Of a DNA stretch of 64,000 nt, positions 1 to 8,615 are shown in pieces. The stretch's first letter is position 1. Every line of letters begins with the position of its first letter. Origin of the DNA: Actinoplanes flavus (GTDB lineage: Bacteria > Actinomycetota > Actinomycetes > Mycobacteriales > Micromonosporaceae); the NCBI RefSeq assembly GCF_017592555.1, contig NZ_JAGFNS010000003.1, positions 337,244 through 401,243 on the forward strand, written 5' to 3'. A model generated the notes under the pieces. The model saw only the letters and a program-made list of their open reading frames with translations, was not told the origin of the DNA and searched no databases. The translations under genes were made by a program, and so were the position numbers.

Positions 1-110
1 CGCCCCCGGGGGGGCGGGGGGGGGGGGGGGGGGGGGTGGGGCCGCGGGGGGGGGGGGGGCCCCCCCCCGGGCCCCCCCCCCACAGCGCCGTTCCTTATCT
101 ACTACGGGCG
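1..110. other. Low-complexity G/C homopolymer tract
   Basis: The first ~80 bases are almost only G and C, with G runs above ten followed by C runs. Nothing codes convincingly here. Such runs are typical of unresolved sequence at a contig edge, although the stretch could also fold as a strong hairpin downstream of the NlpC/P60 gene that ends at 111. Treat the base calls as unreliable. Confidence 0.6.
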
Positions 111-923
111 CTACGCGACGAGGCGCCGTACCACGTAGTTGCTGTTCCAGATCTTGTGCTTGCCGACCCGGGCCCCGCTGTGCGGCGAGTCGTAGACGTA
201 GCCGTTGCCGGCGTAGATCCCGGCGTGGTAGCCGTACGACCCGTTGCGGAAGATGATCAGGTCACCGATCTTCTTGTTGCTCTTCGCGACGGACTTGCCG
301 TACTTCTGCTGCGAGTTCGCCTTGTGCGGCAGGCTCTTGCCGGCCGCCTTCTTGTAGACGTACTTGGTGAAGCCCGAGCAGTCGAAGCGCTTCGGGCCCG
401 CGGCGCCGAACAGGTACAGCGCGCCCTTGTGCTTCTTGGCCTCGGCCAGGACCTTGGCGCCACTGGCGCGGACCTTGACCTTGACCTTGGTGGTGGCCTG
501 CTGGTTGTACCCGGTCCCGGTGAACAGGGTCCGGACCCACACCGTCTTCGTCGGCTTCGCGGTCAGCGTGACCGCGCCGCCCTTGACGGTGTCGGTGTCC
601 CAGGTGCGCCAGGCGCCGTTGCTCCAGCCCTGGAGACGGACCGTGCCCTTGGCGACCTGGCCGGTGGCCGGGTCGATCACCTTCGCGGTGATCTTGAGGG
701 TGGAGCCCCAGGCCAGGTTTCGGGTGCTGGCCTTCGTGGCGATCTGGGGCGTGATCTTCGCGGCTGCCGCACTCGCGGTGACCGGGGTGACGGTGGCGGT
801 CGCGGCCGCCGCCGGCGATGCGGCGACCAACTGGCCGGCGCAGAGGCAGAGCCCCAGGGACAGTGCGACGGTACCGGTGCCGACGGACGTGCGACGACGC
901 CGGCGCGAACTGTGTTCGTGCAC
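111..923 (-). CDS. Secreted NlpC/P60 (C40) cell-wall hydrolase
   Basis: A 270-residue exported protein expected to cut peptidoglycan stem peptides. The N-terminus is arginine-rich, followed by a hydrophobic signal segment (about 14-40) ending in an Ala-rich cleavage region. Residues 50-150 resemble a beta-sandwich of the Ig-like or wall-binding kind. The C-terminal NlpC/P60 domain (about 153-270) shows the catalytic Cys182 in FDCSGF, His233 in YHAGIY and a third polar residue near His248. I chose the GTG at 923 because GGAGGG lies 11 nt upstream and the signal peptide follows directly; the open frame runs further upstream, but that part lies in the riboswitch and encodes nothing secretory. 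Family assignment is secure; the exact bond cleaved is not known. Confidence 0.9.
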   Translation of the reverse strand: MHEHSSRRRRRTSVGTGTVALSLGLCLCAGQLVAASPAAAATATVTPVTASAAAAKITPQIATKASTRNLAWGSTLKITAKVIDPATGQVAKGTVRLQGWSNGAWRTWDTDTVKGGAVTLTAKPTKTVWVRTLFTGTGYNQQATTKVKVKVRASGAKVLAEAKKHKGALYLFGAAGPKRFDCSGFTKYVYKKAAGKSLPHKANSQQKYGKSVAKSNKKIGDLIIFRNGSYGYHAGIYAGNGYVYDSPHSGARVGKHKIWNSNYVVRRLVA

Positions 924-940
924 GGTAGAGAAATCCCTCC

Positions 941-1085
941 GGCACGCCTGCGAGGTTAGCTGTCGGGTTCGGGCGGGAAGGCATGCCCGGCCGCGGATGG
1001 GTGCGGCTTCACCCCGAGGTCGCTCCCGGATGCGTCGCCCGTGGAAGCCGGGCGGCGCGGGAGAGACCGGATATGGGTCCCCCGT
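941..1085 (-). promoter_or_regulatory. Probable ydaO/yuaA-type cyclic di-AMP riboswitch
   Basis: The leader of the NlpC/P60 gene, read on the minus strand, contains CGAACCCGACAGCTAACCTC (952-971) followed by GCAGGCG, and further upstream CGGGGTGAAGCCGC. These match the conserved core of ydaO-type riboswitches as I remember them from actinobacterial wall-hydrolase genes. GC-rich helices fill the rest. The element ends immediately before the Shine-Dalgarno sequence, so it could act on translation or on transcription termination. c-di-AMP binding usually switches such genes off. Recognition is from memory of the motif, not from a covariance search; the 5' boundary is approximate. Confidence 0.72.
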
Positions 1086-1460
1086 CCCTGCCCCCGATTG
1101 CCTTGTCGTGGTCTGGCCAACTGCGGTGTCGCACCGTCCGGTCCGGGGCAGGGCTCGGCGTGAACCGGTCCGGTGCGGCCGGCGGGCGGTGTGCCGCCGG
1201 CGAATCTTTGCTACCTGAATTCGGCCATGATCGTCAGCGCCGCATTGATCACTCTCCGTGTTTGGCATATTTGTTGCTGTCCAATTTGTTACCTCCGCGA
1301 GACAAATGCCGCTACGTAAAGTGTTGAATCGGTGACTCTTGGTCGAGGGTTACGGGTGAATCAGGACACAGAAAAAGTCCGTCACCCTGTTGGGAGCACG
1401 TCCGAATCGTCCGGACCCCGGAAAACCCGAAGTGGTCGGTGATCTTGACCGTCTGGCAAC
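1086..1460. other. Divergent intergenic region
   Basis: Between the riboswitch and the murT promoter. Its right part (about 1200-1330) is AT-richer than its surroundings and should hold the promoter for the riboswitch-NlpC transcript on the minus strand. I see no convincing gene or repeat in it. Confidence 0.5.
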
Positions 1461-1488
1461 TCGACGTAACCTTCGCGTCCGGTACCCT
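1461..1488 (+). promoter_or_regulatory. Promoter of murT-gatD (leaderless)
   Basis: TCGACG (1461-1466) and TACCCT (1483-1488) are 16 nt apart. The predicted start of transcription falls at or one base before the GTG at 1496, so the message would have no leader; no Shine-Dalgarno sequence is present. Confidence 0.5.
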
Positions 1489-1495
1489 CGCTGGC

Positions 1496-2728
1496 GTGAC
1501 GGACGGAATGCCTCTCATCGCCAAGGTCGCGACCTCCGTGTCGAAGACCGCGGCCGCGCTCTCCAGGGCCGCCGGTCGCGGCGACGGCTCGGTGATCGGT
1601 GGCTGGATCGGCCTGAAGATCGACCCCGATCTCCTCGCCCACCTGGCGGCGGGCCGCGCCGTCGCGCTGGTCTCCGGCACCAACGGCAAGACCACCACGA
1701 CCCGGCTCACCGCCGCCGCCGTCGGCGTGCTCGGCCGGGTCGCCACCAACTCGTTCGGCGCCAACATGCCGACCGGCCACACCTCGGCGCTGGCGAAGGA
1801 GGGGCACACCCCGTTCGCCGTGCTGGAGGTGGACGAGCACTACCTGGCCCAGGTCATCGACCAGACCCGGCCCAAGGTGGTGGCCCTGCTCAATCTCTCC
1901 CGCGACCAGCTCGACCGGGCGAAGGAGGTGGCCATGATGGCGCAGCTGTGGAAGACCACGCTGGCCGGCCACCCCGACATCCGGGTGGTCGCCAACGCCG
2001 ACGACCCGATGGTGGTGTGGGCGGCCGCGAGCAGCCCGCAGACCACCTGGTTCAGCGCCGGCCAGCGCTGGCACGACGACTCGTTCGTCTGCCCGGAGAG
2101 CGGCCACCCGATCGAGCGGTCCGGTGGCGACTGGTGGTGCACCGGCTGCCCGCTGCGCCGCCCGCGTCCGCAGTGGGTGGTCGAGGACGAGGGCGTCATC
2201 GACCCCCGCGGCGACTGGCACCTGGTGAAACTCCAGCTGCCCGGCCGGGTGAACATCGGTAACGCGGCCACCGCGCTGGCCGTGGCCGCCGAGTTCGGGG
2301 TCCGCCCGATCGAGGCGCTGCCCCGGCTCTCCCGGGTCGCGTCGATCGCCGGGCGGTATGCCCAGGTCGACCGTGACGGCCGCAACATCCGCCTGTTGCT
2401 GGCGAAGAACCCGGCAAGCTGGCTGGAGGCCTTCGACATGGCCGACCAGGCGCCGACACTGCTCTCCATCAACGCCCGCGACCCCGACGGCCTGGACACG
2501 TCGTGGCTCTACGACGTCGACTTCTCGCCGTTGCGCGACCGGCCGGTGCTGATCACCGGTGACCGCGCCTTCGACCTGGCGGTCCGGCTCCAGGTGAACC
2601 ACGTGCCCTTCCGGCACGTAAACAGTTTCGACGAGGCGCTGCGGTCCGTTCCGCCCGGCCGCCTCGAGGTGATCGCCAACTACACGGCGTTCCAGGACAT
2701 TCGAGCGGAGTTGGACCGTGTCAACTGA
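1496..2728 (+). CDS. murT: Lipid II isoglutaminyl synthase, MurT subunit
   Basis: The ATP-using half of the MurT/GatD complex, which amidates the D-glutamate of lipid II in the cytoplasm. It is 410 residues: a Mur-ligase central domain with the P-loop GTNGKTTT (61-68), a short zinc-ribbon-like insertion at 199-218, and the C-terminal DUF1727 domain ending the protein. The start GTG at 1496 is preferred to upstream codons because a TACCCT box sits 7 nt upstream and there is no ribosome site. The gene overlaps gatD by 11 nt. Oddity: the insertion reads Cys199, Ser202, Cys215, Cys218, so one of the four expected metal ligands is Ser (codon AGC). Assignment is secure from motifs and the gatD partner. 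Confidence 0.93.
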   Translation: MTDGMPLIAKVATSVSKTAAALSRAAGRGDGSVIGGWIGLKIDPDLLAHLAAGRAVALVSGTNGKTTTTRLTAAAVGVLGRVATNSFGANMPTGHTSALAKEGHTPFAVLEVDEHYLAQVIDQTRPKVVALLNLSRDQLDRAKEVAMMAQLWKTTLAGHPDIRVVANADDPMVVWAAASSPQTTWFSAGQRWHDDSFVCPESGHPIERSGGDWWCTGCPLRRPRPQWVVEDEGVIDPRGDWHLVKLQLPGRVNIGNAATALAVAAEFGVRPIEALPRLSRVASIAGRYAQVDRDGRNIRLLLAKNPASWLEAFDMADQAPTLLSINARDPDGLDTSWLYDVDFSPLRDRPVLITGDRAFDLAVRLQVNHVPFRHVNSFDEALRSVPPGRLEVIANYTAFQDIRAELDRVN

Positions 2729-3431
2729 GTCCCTGCGGATCGTGTGGATCTACCCGGATCTGCTGTCGACGTACGGCGACCGGGGCAACATGCTCATCCT
2801 CGCCCGCCGGGCGGCCGACCGTGGCATCCCGGTGGAGACCTACGAGGTCCGCTCCGACCAGCGGATGCCGAACAGCGCCGACATCTACCTGATCGGCGGC
2901 GGCGAGGACGGCCCGCAGGCCCTGGCGGCCCAGCGGCTGCTCACCGACGGCGGCCTGCACCAGGCGGTCAACCAGGGCGCCGCGATCCTCTCCATCTGCG
3001 CGGGTTACCAGCTTCTCGGTCACTCGTTCTATGCCAAGGGGGCCAAGTGCGCCGGGCTGGGACTGCTCGACATCACCTCCGACCGGGGCGAGACCCGGGC
3101 GGTCGGCGAGTTGCGCGGTGACATCGACCCGCGGCTCGGCCTGCCTCCACTGACCGGATTCGAGAACCACGGCGGGCGGACCCACCTGGGCGCGCACGCC
3201 GCACCACTCGCCCGGGTGACCGGCGGCATCGGCAACGACGGCCAGACCGAGGGCGCCTGGGCGGGCAAGATCCTGGGAACGTATTCGCACGGCCCGGCGC
3301 TGGCCCGCAACCCGGCGATAGCCGATCTGCTCCTTCGCTGGTCCACCGGCGCGGATAGGCTGACTCCCCTCGACGACACCTGGAGTGAGCGCCTCCGGAA
3401 CGAACGGCTCGCCGCGACGAACGCGGTTTAG
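2718..3431 (+). CDS. gatD: Lipid II isoglutaminyl synthase, glutaminase subunit GatD
   Basis: A class I (CobB/CobQ-like) glutamine amidotransferase that releases ammonia from glutamine and passes it to MurT. The 237-residue protein has the nucleophile Cys94 in SICAGYQLLG, the same number as in Staphylococcus aureus GatD, and His191 in YSHGP. The GTG at 2718 overlaps the end of murT by 11 nt, a sign of translational coupling and equimolar synthesis. Together the pair suggests that this organism's peptidoglycan carries D-isoglutamine. No oddities seen. Confidence 0.94.
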   Translation: MSTESLRIVWIYPDLLSTYGDRGNMLILARRAADRGIPVETYEVRSDQRMPNSADIYLIGGGEDGPQALAAQRLLTDGGLHQAVNQGAAILSICAGYQLLGHSFYAKGAKCAGLGLLDITSDRGETRAVGELRGDIDPRLGLPPLTGFENHGGRTHLGAHAAPLARVTGGIGNDGQTEGAWAGKILGTYSHGPALARNPAIADLLLRWSTGADRLTPLDDTWSERLRNERLAATNAV

Positions 3432-3481
3432 ACCGGCACCACCGAGTCCTGAAACGACGACAGTTGGGGCGGTAGGCCTGC

Positions 3482-4225
3482 ATGACCGACAACCTGATCG
3501 ACCCGCGAGGCACCGAAATCCCCGCGGACCCTCAGGCCACTGACCGGGCTGCCGCCCCCACCGCCTGCACCCCGCTGGGGTGGAAGCGCCGTCTGATCCG
3601 ATTCTCCCTGCTCGGCGCCGGAGTGGGCGCTCTCGCCGGCCTCGCCGCCGTGCTGCCGCTGCGGGACATCGCCGACACCCTGTCCGCCATGGGCCCGAGC
3701 GCCGTGTTCGCGGTGGCCTTCCTCGGCGGCATGCTGCTGTCGGTTCTCGTCCCGCGGACCCTCATCACGATGACCTGCGGCGCCCTGCTCGGCGCCGTCA
3801 CCGGCTCCGCGGCCGCCCTGGCCGCCGCGGTGATCGCCGCGGTCGCCACCTACTACGCGGGCCGCTGGGCCGGGCGCGGCGCCCTCCAGGCCCGTGCCGG
3901 GAGCCGCCTGGCCCGCCTCGACGGCTGGCTGAACCGTCGCGGCCTCGCCGCGGTCCTGCTGGTCCGCTTCCTGCCGCTGGCCCCGTTCGGCCTGGTCGGC
4001 TACGCCTACGGCACCACCAGCGTGTGCCGCAAGCGCTACCTGCTCGGCACCACCATCGCCGCCATCCCGTCCACGGTCACCTACGCCGTGATCGGCGCCG
4101 CGGTCGTCGCCCCCGGCGAGATGAACTTCCTCACCCTCGCCCCGGCCGCGTTCAGCTTCGTCCTCTCCACGGCGATCATCCTGCGCTGGCGCCACACGGC
4201 CCGCCGCGCTCCCCTGCCCGCCTGA
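3482..4225 (+). CDS. TVP38/TMEM64 (VTT) family membrane protein
   Basis: A 247-residue integral membrane protein of the DedA-like VTT superfamily. A polar N-terminus of about 36 residues is followed by hydrophobic segments near 37-60, 75-95, 98-128, 150-170, 182-200 and 205-230. The family's re-entrant region is visible as the FLGGMLLSVLVPRTL and VRFLPLAPFGLVGYAYG stretches. Homologues are proposed lipid scramblases or transport proteins; the substrate here is unknown. It follows gatD by 50 nt and might be cotranscribed with it. The ATG at 3482 has only a weak G-rich upstream site. Confidence 0.8.
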   Translation: MTDNLIDPRGTEIPADPQATDRAAAPTACTPLGWKRRLIRFSLLGAGVGALAGLAAVLPLRDIADTLSAMGPSAVFAVAFLGGMLLSVLVPRTLITMTCGALLGAVTGSAAALAAAVIAAVATYYAGRWAGRGALQARAGSRLARLDGWLNRRGLAAVLLVRFLPLAPFGLVGYAYGTTSVCRKRYLLGTTIAAIPSTVTYAVIGAAVVAPGEMNFLTLAPAAFSFVLSTAIILRWRHTARRAPLPA

Positions 4226-4252
4226 TCGGCGCACCGCCTCCGCACGCCCGAA

Positions 4253-4268
4253 GGTCGGATCGCCGACC
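4253..4268 (+). terminator. Weak hairpin after the TVP38-family gene
   Basis: GGTCGG-ATCG-CCGACC, a 6-bp stem with no T run, 28 nt after the stop at 4225. It may end the murT-gatD-TVP38 transcript. Confidence 0.3.
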
Positions 4269-4333
4269 GTCTGTCCGATGGCCCGGGACGGCGCGGCGGT
4301 CCATGATGGCGCGATGACGACCGGGCCGGACCG

Positions 4334-7255
4334 ATGAGGCTGTGGCGGCGGCTCACCGGTGACAGCTCCACGCACCACCAGGCGATCTCCAACAGCCTGG
4401 TGTTCGGTGATGTGATCCAGATCAGCCAGGTCACCGGCGATGTCGTCGTTCAGGCGCGGATGCCCCCGCCGTACCGGATCGAGGTGTTCTCCACCGAGGC
4501 GGATCCGCTGCCGCGTGATCTGGCCCGGGCACAGCCGAGCCGGCTGCTGCTCCCTCGGCACCGGGTGGTGCCGTTCGCCGGACGCGACGACCAGCTGGAC
4601 GACCTGGCCGGATGGGCCGCCGACACGGCCACACCGGTCCGCCTCCTGCATGCCCCCGGCGGGCAGGGCAAGACCCGGCTGGCCGGCGAATTCGCCCGCC
4701 GCTGCGGGGGACAGGACTGGGCGGTGTGGCGGGTGACGCACAGCGCTCCCGCCGGTGTCACCACGTCCAGCCGCGTGCCGCTGCCGCCGGACGGCAAGGT
4801 CCTGGTGCTCGTGGACTATGCGGACCGGTGGCCGCCGTCGCATCTGCTGGCCCTGCTCGGCGACCTGGTCAACATCGCGGTGCAGGCCCCGTTGACCCTG
4901 CGGGTCCTGCTGTTGGCCCGCTCCACCGGGTACTGGTGGCCGGCGGTGACCAGCCGCCTGGACGGTGACTTCGGCGTGACCGCCGATGACGTGCCGTTGG
5001 CGCCGCTGCCCACGACTCTGGACCGGGCCGAGCTCTTCACCACGGCGGCGGCACACTTCGCCGACGCGCTCGGGTCCGGCAACGGGTGGCCGGACCCGTC
5101 CGGTCTCGACCGGCCGGCCTACACGCAGGTTCTGGCCGTGCACATGGCCGCCCTCGTCGCGGTGGAGGCCCGCCGGCGGGACTCCCCGGTCCCGGCCACC
5201 CCGCACGCGGTTTCCGCCTTCCTGCTGCGCCGCGAGTACGAACACTGGCAGCGGATGAGCGGCCGGGCCGAAGATCCGCTGCTCAGCTCGGCCCGGCAAC
5301 TGCACCGCACGACCTGCCTGGCCACCCTGGCCGGGCCGCTGCCCCGCCCGGCCGCCCAGGAGATTCTCACCCGGTCCGGTCTTGCCGGCACCGTCCCGGA
5401 CGCCGATCAGCTCATCGACGACCACCGCGTCTGCCAGCCCGCCGCCGACCCCGTGACCGTGCTGGAGGCGCTCCGCCCGGACCGGCTCGGTGAGGATCTG
5501 ATCGCCCTCACCACCCCTGGCCATGCCCACATCGGCGCCGACGTCGCCGGGCTCGCGGACGACTGGGCCCTCACGGCGCCCGCGGCAGTGGCCGGCGCGG
5601 GCGACACCCCGGCCTGGGCTGCCGGCACCGTCACGGTTCTGACCGAGACCGCCCACCGGTGGCCACACATCGCCACAGGTGTGTTGTATCCGCTGGTCAG
5701 CGCGTACCCGGAGTGGGCGGTGAGGGCGGGTGGGGCCACCCTCACCCGGTTGGCGGAGATCCCCGGCGTCGATCCGGACGTCCTGGCCGCCGTCGAGCCG
5801 CTGCTACCGGCCACCCGGGACGTCGACCTCGACATCGCCGCAGCCGCGATCACCGGTCGGCTGACCCGGCACCGCCTCGATCGCACCACCGACCCCGCCG
5901 AACAGGCCCGCCTGTACAGCGTGCACGCCTTGTGCCTGTCCAGCGTGGGACAGGACGCCGAGGCCCTGGAGCCGGCCAAGAAGGCGACCGCCCTCTATCG
6001 GCGGCTGGCCTTGCTGCCCGAACTCGCGGTGGCGGTCGGCAACCTCGGCGGGATCATGGCCGGGCTGGGTCGTCTGGAGCAGGCCCTGGCCCTGGCCGAG
6101 GAGTCCGTGGGCCTGCTGCGGAAGCTGGCGGGCACCGCTCCGGAGACTCACTCGCCCGCTCTCGCCATCGCACTGACCAATCTCGGCGTACGGCTCGCCG
6201 AGACCGGCCGCCGGGAGGAGGCTCTGGCCCCGAGCGAGGAGGCCGTCGCCATCCAGAGGCGGCTCGCCAGAGCGGACCGGGAGCACCACCTGCCCTTCCT
6301 GGCGGTCACGCTGAGCAATCTCGGCGTGCGACTTTCCGAGATCGGTCGCCCCGAACACGCCCTGCGCCCGGCTCAGGAGGCCACTCGGATCCTGCGCCGG
6401 CTGGCGAAGGCCGAGCCGCAGCGGTTCCTACCCGAGCTGGCCGCGTCCCTGCTGAACCTGGGCGTCCGGATGGCGGAGCTGGGCCGCCGGCGACAGGCGC
6501 TGCCGCCGACCGCCGAAGGCATCGCCCTCTTCCGTCGCCTGGTCGAGGCCAACCCGCGGGTGCATCTGCCGGCGCTCGCCGGGGCGCTCGCCAACCTCGG
6601 CGTCTGGCTCTCCCAACTCGGCCGCACGGAGGAGGCGCTACCGCCGTCCGAGGAAGCGGTCGCCGCGTACCGCCGCCTGGCCGAGGCCGACCCACTGGTG
6701 CACCGGCCTTTCCTGGCCGTGGTGTTGATGAACCTCGGCGCCCGGTTGGCCGAGGTCAGCCGCACCGAGCAGGCGCTGGCGCCCACCGAGGAGGCGGTCG
6801 CCATCCTCCGCGGGCTGGCCGACGCGAGTCCGCAGTCGTACCTGCGGCCATTCGCGACGGCGGTGGGCAACCACGCCGTGTTGCGAGCCGAGCTAGGACA
6901 TTCGAAAGCGGCGCTCGGGGCGGCCCGGGAGGCCGTCACCGTCCACCGGCGGCTGGCCCGTTCCGACCCGGCGGAGCGCCTCGGCCTGGCCGGAGCGCTG
7001 GAGGCGTACGCGGCAGTGTGCGCGGAGTTCGGCGCCGATCAGCGGGGCGCGCTCGAGTCGGTCGACGAAGCGATCCAGATCTACCGGCCGCTGGCGCATG
7101 AGCAACCGGACATGTTCACCGAGGCCTTGATGGGGGCCTATCTGACCGGCACCGACGTACTGGAGCGGTTCGGGCGGTTCACCGAGGCGGCGCTGCTGCG
7201 CCGGGAGATCGGCCGCCTCACCAACGGGCCGAACCGCGGCCAGGGGCGCCGGTAG
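4334..7255 (+). CDS. STAND-type NTPase with C-terminal TPR repeats
   Basis: A 973-residue protein of the signal-transduction ATPase class. After a short N-terminus carrying a G-D-V beta-repeat-like stretch (about 21-40), a P-loop NTPase module shows APGGQGKTR (107-115) and a Walker B strand VLVLVDYAD (156-164). A helical region leads to about nine tetratricopeptide-like repeats of roughly 46 residues (about 525-950), each with an NLG core and an EAL/RRLA helix. There is no enzymatic effector domain that I can recognise. The arrangement is that of sensor-switch proteins used in signalling, apoptosis-like or antiphage responses. It stands alone between a membrane-protein gene and aroA. The ATG at 4334 lacks a strong ribosome site. 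Function remains open. Confidence 0.8.
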   Translation: MRLWRRLTGDSSTHHQAISNSLVFGDVIQISQVTGDVVVQARMPPPYRIEVFSTEADPLPRDLARAQPSRLLLPRHRVVPFAGRDDQLDDLAGWAADTATPVRLLHAPGGQGKTRLAGEFARRCGGQDWAVWRVTHSAPAGVTTSSRVPLPPDGKVLVLVDYADRWPPSHLLALLGDLVNIAVQAPLTLRVLLLARSTGYWWPAVTSRLDGDFGVTADDVPLAPLPTTLDRAELFTTAAAHFADALGSGNGWPDPSGLDRPAYTQVLAVHMAALVAVEARRRDSPVPATPHAVSAFLLRREYEHWQRMSGRAEDPLLSSARQLHRTTCLATLAGPLPRPAAQEILTRSGLAGTVPDADQLIDDHRVCQPAADPVTVLEALRPDRLGEDLIALTTPGHAHIGADVAGLADDWALTAPAAVAGAGDTPAWAAGTVTVLTETAHRWPHIATGVLYPLVSAYPEWAVRAGGATLTRLAEIPGVDPDVLAAVEPLLPATRDVDLDIAAAAITGRLTRHRLDRTTDPAEQARLYSVHALCLSSVGQDAEALEPAKKATALYRRLALLPELAVAVGNLGGIMAGLGRLEQALALAEESVGLLRKLAGTAPETHSPALAIALTNLGVRLAETGRREEALAPSEEAVAIQRRLARADREHHLPFLAVTLSNLGVRLSEIGRPEHALRPAQEATRILRRLAKAEPQRFLPELAASLLNLGVRMAELGRRRQALPPTAEGIALFRRLVEANPRVHLPALAGALANLGVWLSQLGRTEEALPPSEEAVAAYRRLAEADPLVHRPFLAVVLMNLGARLAEVSRTEQALAPTEEAVAILRGLADASPQSYLRPFATAVGNHAVLRAELGHSKAALGAAREAVTVHRRLARSDPAERLGLAGALEAYAAVCAEFGADQRGALESVDEAIQIYRPLAHEQPDMFTEALMGAYLTGTDVLERFGRFTEAALLRREIGRLTNGPNRGQGRR

Positions 7256-7257
7256 GA

Positions 7258-7275
7258 CTCCCGGTCATCCGGGAG
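7258..7275. terminator. Hairpin between convergent genes
   Basis: CTCCCGG-TCAT-CCGGGAG, a perfect 7-bp stem placed between the STAND gene stop (7255) and the aroA stop (7297). It could terminate both transcripts; no T run is present. Confidence 0.45.
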
Positions 7276-7296
7276 GACACCGCTCGCCCGGCGGCA

Positions 7297-8550
7297 TCAG
7301 GCCAGGGTGGCCAGGTCGGTGAAGTAGCCGGGGTAGGTCTTGGCGACGCAGCCCGGGTCGGCGATCTCGATGCCGGGGGCACGCAGGCCGATCAGCGAGA
7401 GGCTCATCGCCATCCGGTGGTCGTCGTAGGTCGCGAACCGGGTCGGCCGCGGCGCTCCCGGGTGGATGGTGAAGCCGTCGGCGTCCTCGACCGCGTCGAT
7501 CCCGGCCCGGCGCAGCTCGGTGACGACGGCGCCGACCCGGTCGGTCTCCTTGCCCCGGATGAACCCGATCCCCCGGACCCGGGTCGGCCCGTCGGCGAAG
7601 ACGGCGACCGCGGCCAGCGTCTGCGCGGTGTCCGAGATGTCGGCCATGTCGACGTCGATGCCGCGGAGCGAGCCGCCGCGGACGGTCACCGCGTCGGCGG
7701 TACGGGTCACCGAAGCGCCCATCCGTTCCAGGACGTCGGCGAACCGTACGTCTCCCTGGAGGCTCCCGGTGCCCAGGCCGGAGACGGTGACCCGCCCGCC
7801 GGTGATCGCCGCCGCCCCCAGGAAGTAGGAGGCCGCGCTGGCGTCCGGTTCGATCGTGTAGTCGGCCGGCCGGTAGGCGCCCGCCGGAACGGTGAGCCCG
7901 GTGACGGTCACCCCGAAGGCCGCCATCACCGCCTTGGTCATCTCCACGTAGGGCACCGAGACCAGCGGCGAGGTGAGGGTGACGTCGATCCCGCGCTCCA
8001 TCAGCGGCCCGGCCATCAGCAGACCGGACAGGAACTGGCTGGAGATGTGGCCGCTGACCTCGACCGGGCCACCGTGCGCGGGCCCGGTGACCGCGGCCGG
8101 GAGGAAGCCGGGCCGGTCCAGCTCCTCGACGCGCGCGCCGATCTGCCGGAGCGCGCCGAGGACCGGGCCGAACGGGCGGGCCCGCAACTGTTCGCTGCCG
8201 TCGACGACGGTACGGCCGCCGAGCAGAGCCGCCGCCGGGAGCAGGAACCGTGACGTGGTGCCGGACTGGCGGGCGTCGACAGTCCCGGCGCCACCGGCCG
8301 CACCGGGGTCGATGCCGCGCACGACGACCGTACGATCGCTCTCGGAGAGGGTGACCGTCGCGCCGAGCGCGCCGACCGCGCCCATCATGGCCCGGGTGTC
8401 GTCGGCGAAGAGCGCTCCGGACAGGGTGGACGTGCCGTCGGCGAGGGCCGCGCAGAGCAGTGCCCGGTTGGTGATGCTCTTGGAGCCGGGCGGCCGGACG
8501 GTCGCGTCGACGGGCCTGGTGAGCGGGGCGACGGCGAGGACGTCAGGCAT
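7297..8550 (-). CDS. aroA: 3-phosphoshikimate 1-carboxyvinyltransferase (EPSP synthase)
   Basis: The sixth shikimate-pathway enzyme, joining shikimate-3-phosphate and phosphoenolpyruvate. The 417-residue protein shows the N-terminal signature PGSKSITNRALL (Lys24), the second signature RGKETDRVGAV, and YDDHRMAMS near the C-terminus. The active-site loop that reads GNAGTAMR in Escherichia coli is here QSGTTSRF (95-102). The start was taken at ATG 8550; a second ATG at 8559 (Met-Gly-Gly upstream) is possible, and neither has a strong ribosome site. The gene lies 65 nt downstream of leuS on the same strand. The DAHP synthase of the same pathway is also in the window (60945-62351). Confidence 0.93.
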   Translation of the reverse strand: MPDVLAVAPLTRPVDATVRPPGSKSITNRALLCAALADGTSTLSGALFADDTRAMMGAVGALGATVTLSESDRTVVVRGIDPGAAGGAGTVDARQSGTTSRFLLPAAALLGGRTVVDGSEQLRARPFGPVLGALRQIGARVEELDRPGFLPAAVTGPAHGGPVEVSGHISSQFLSGLLMAGPLMERGIDVTLTSPLVSVPYVEMTKAVMAAFGVTVTGLTVPAGAYRPADYTIEPDASAASYFLGAAAITGGRVTVSGLGTGSLQGDVRFADVLERMGASVTRTADAVTVRGGSLRGIDVDMADISDTAQTLAAVAVFADGPTRVRGIGFIRGKETDRVGAVVTELRRAGIDAVEDADGFTIHPGAPRPTRFATYDDHRMAMSLSLIGLRAPGIEIADPGCVAKTYPGYFTDLATLA

Positions 8551-8615
8551 GCCGCCCATCCAAACAGGCGACGGCCCGCCGCGGCGTACCGCGACGGGCC
8601 GTGTCCACCCAGTGG

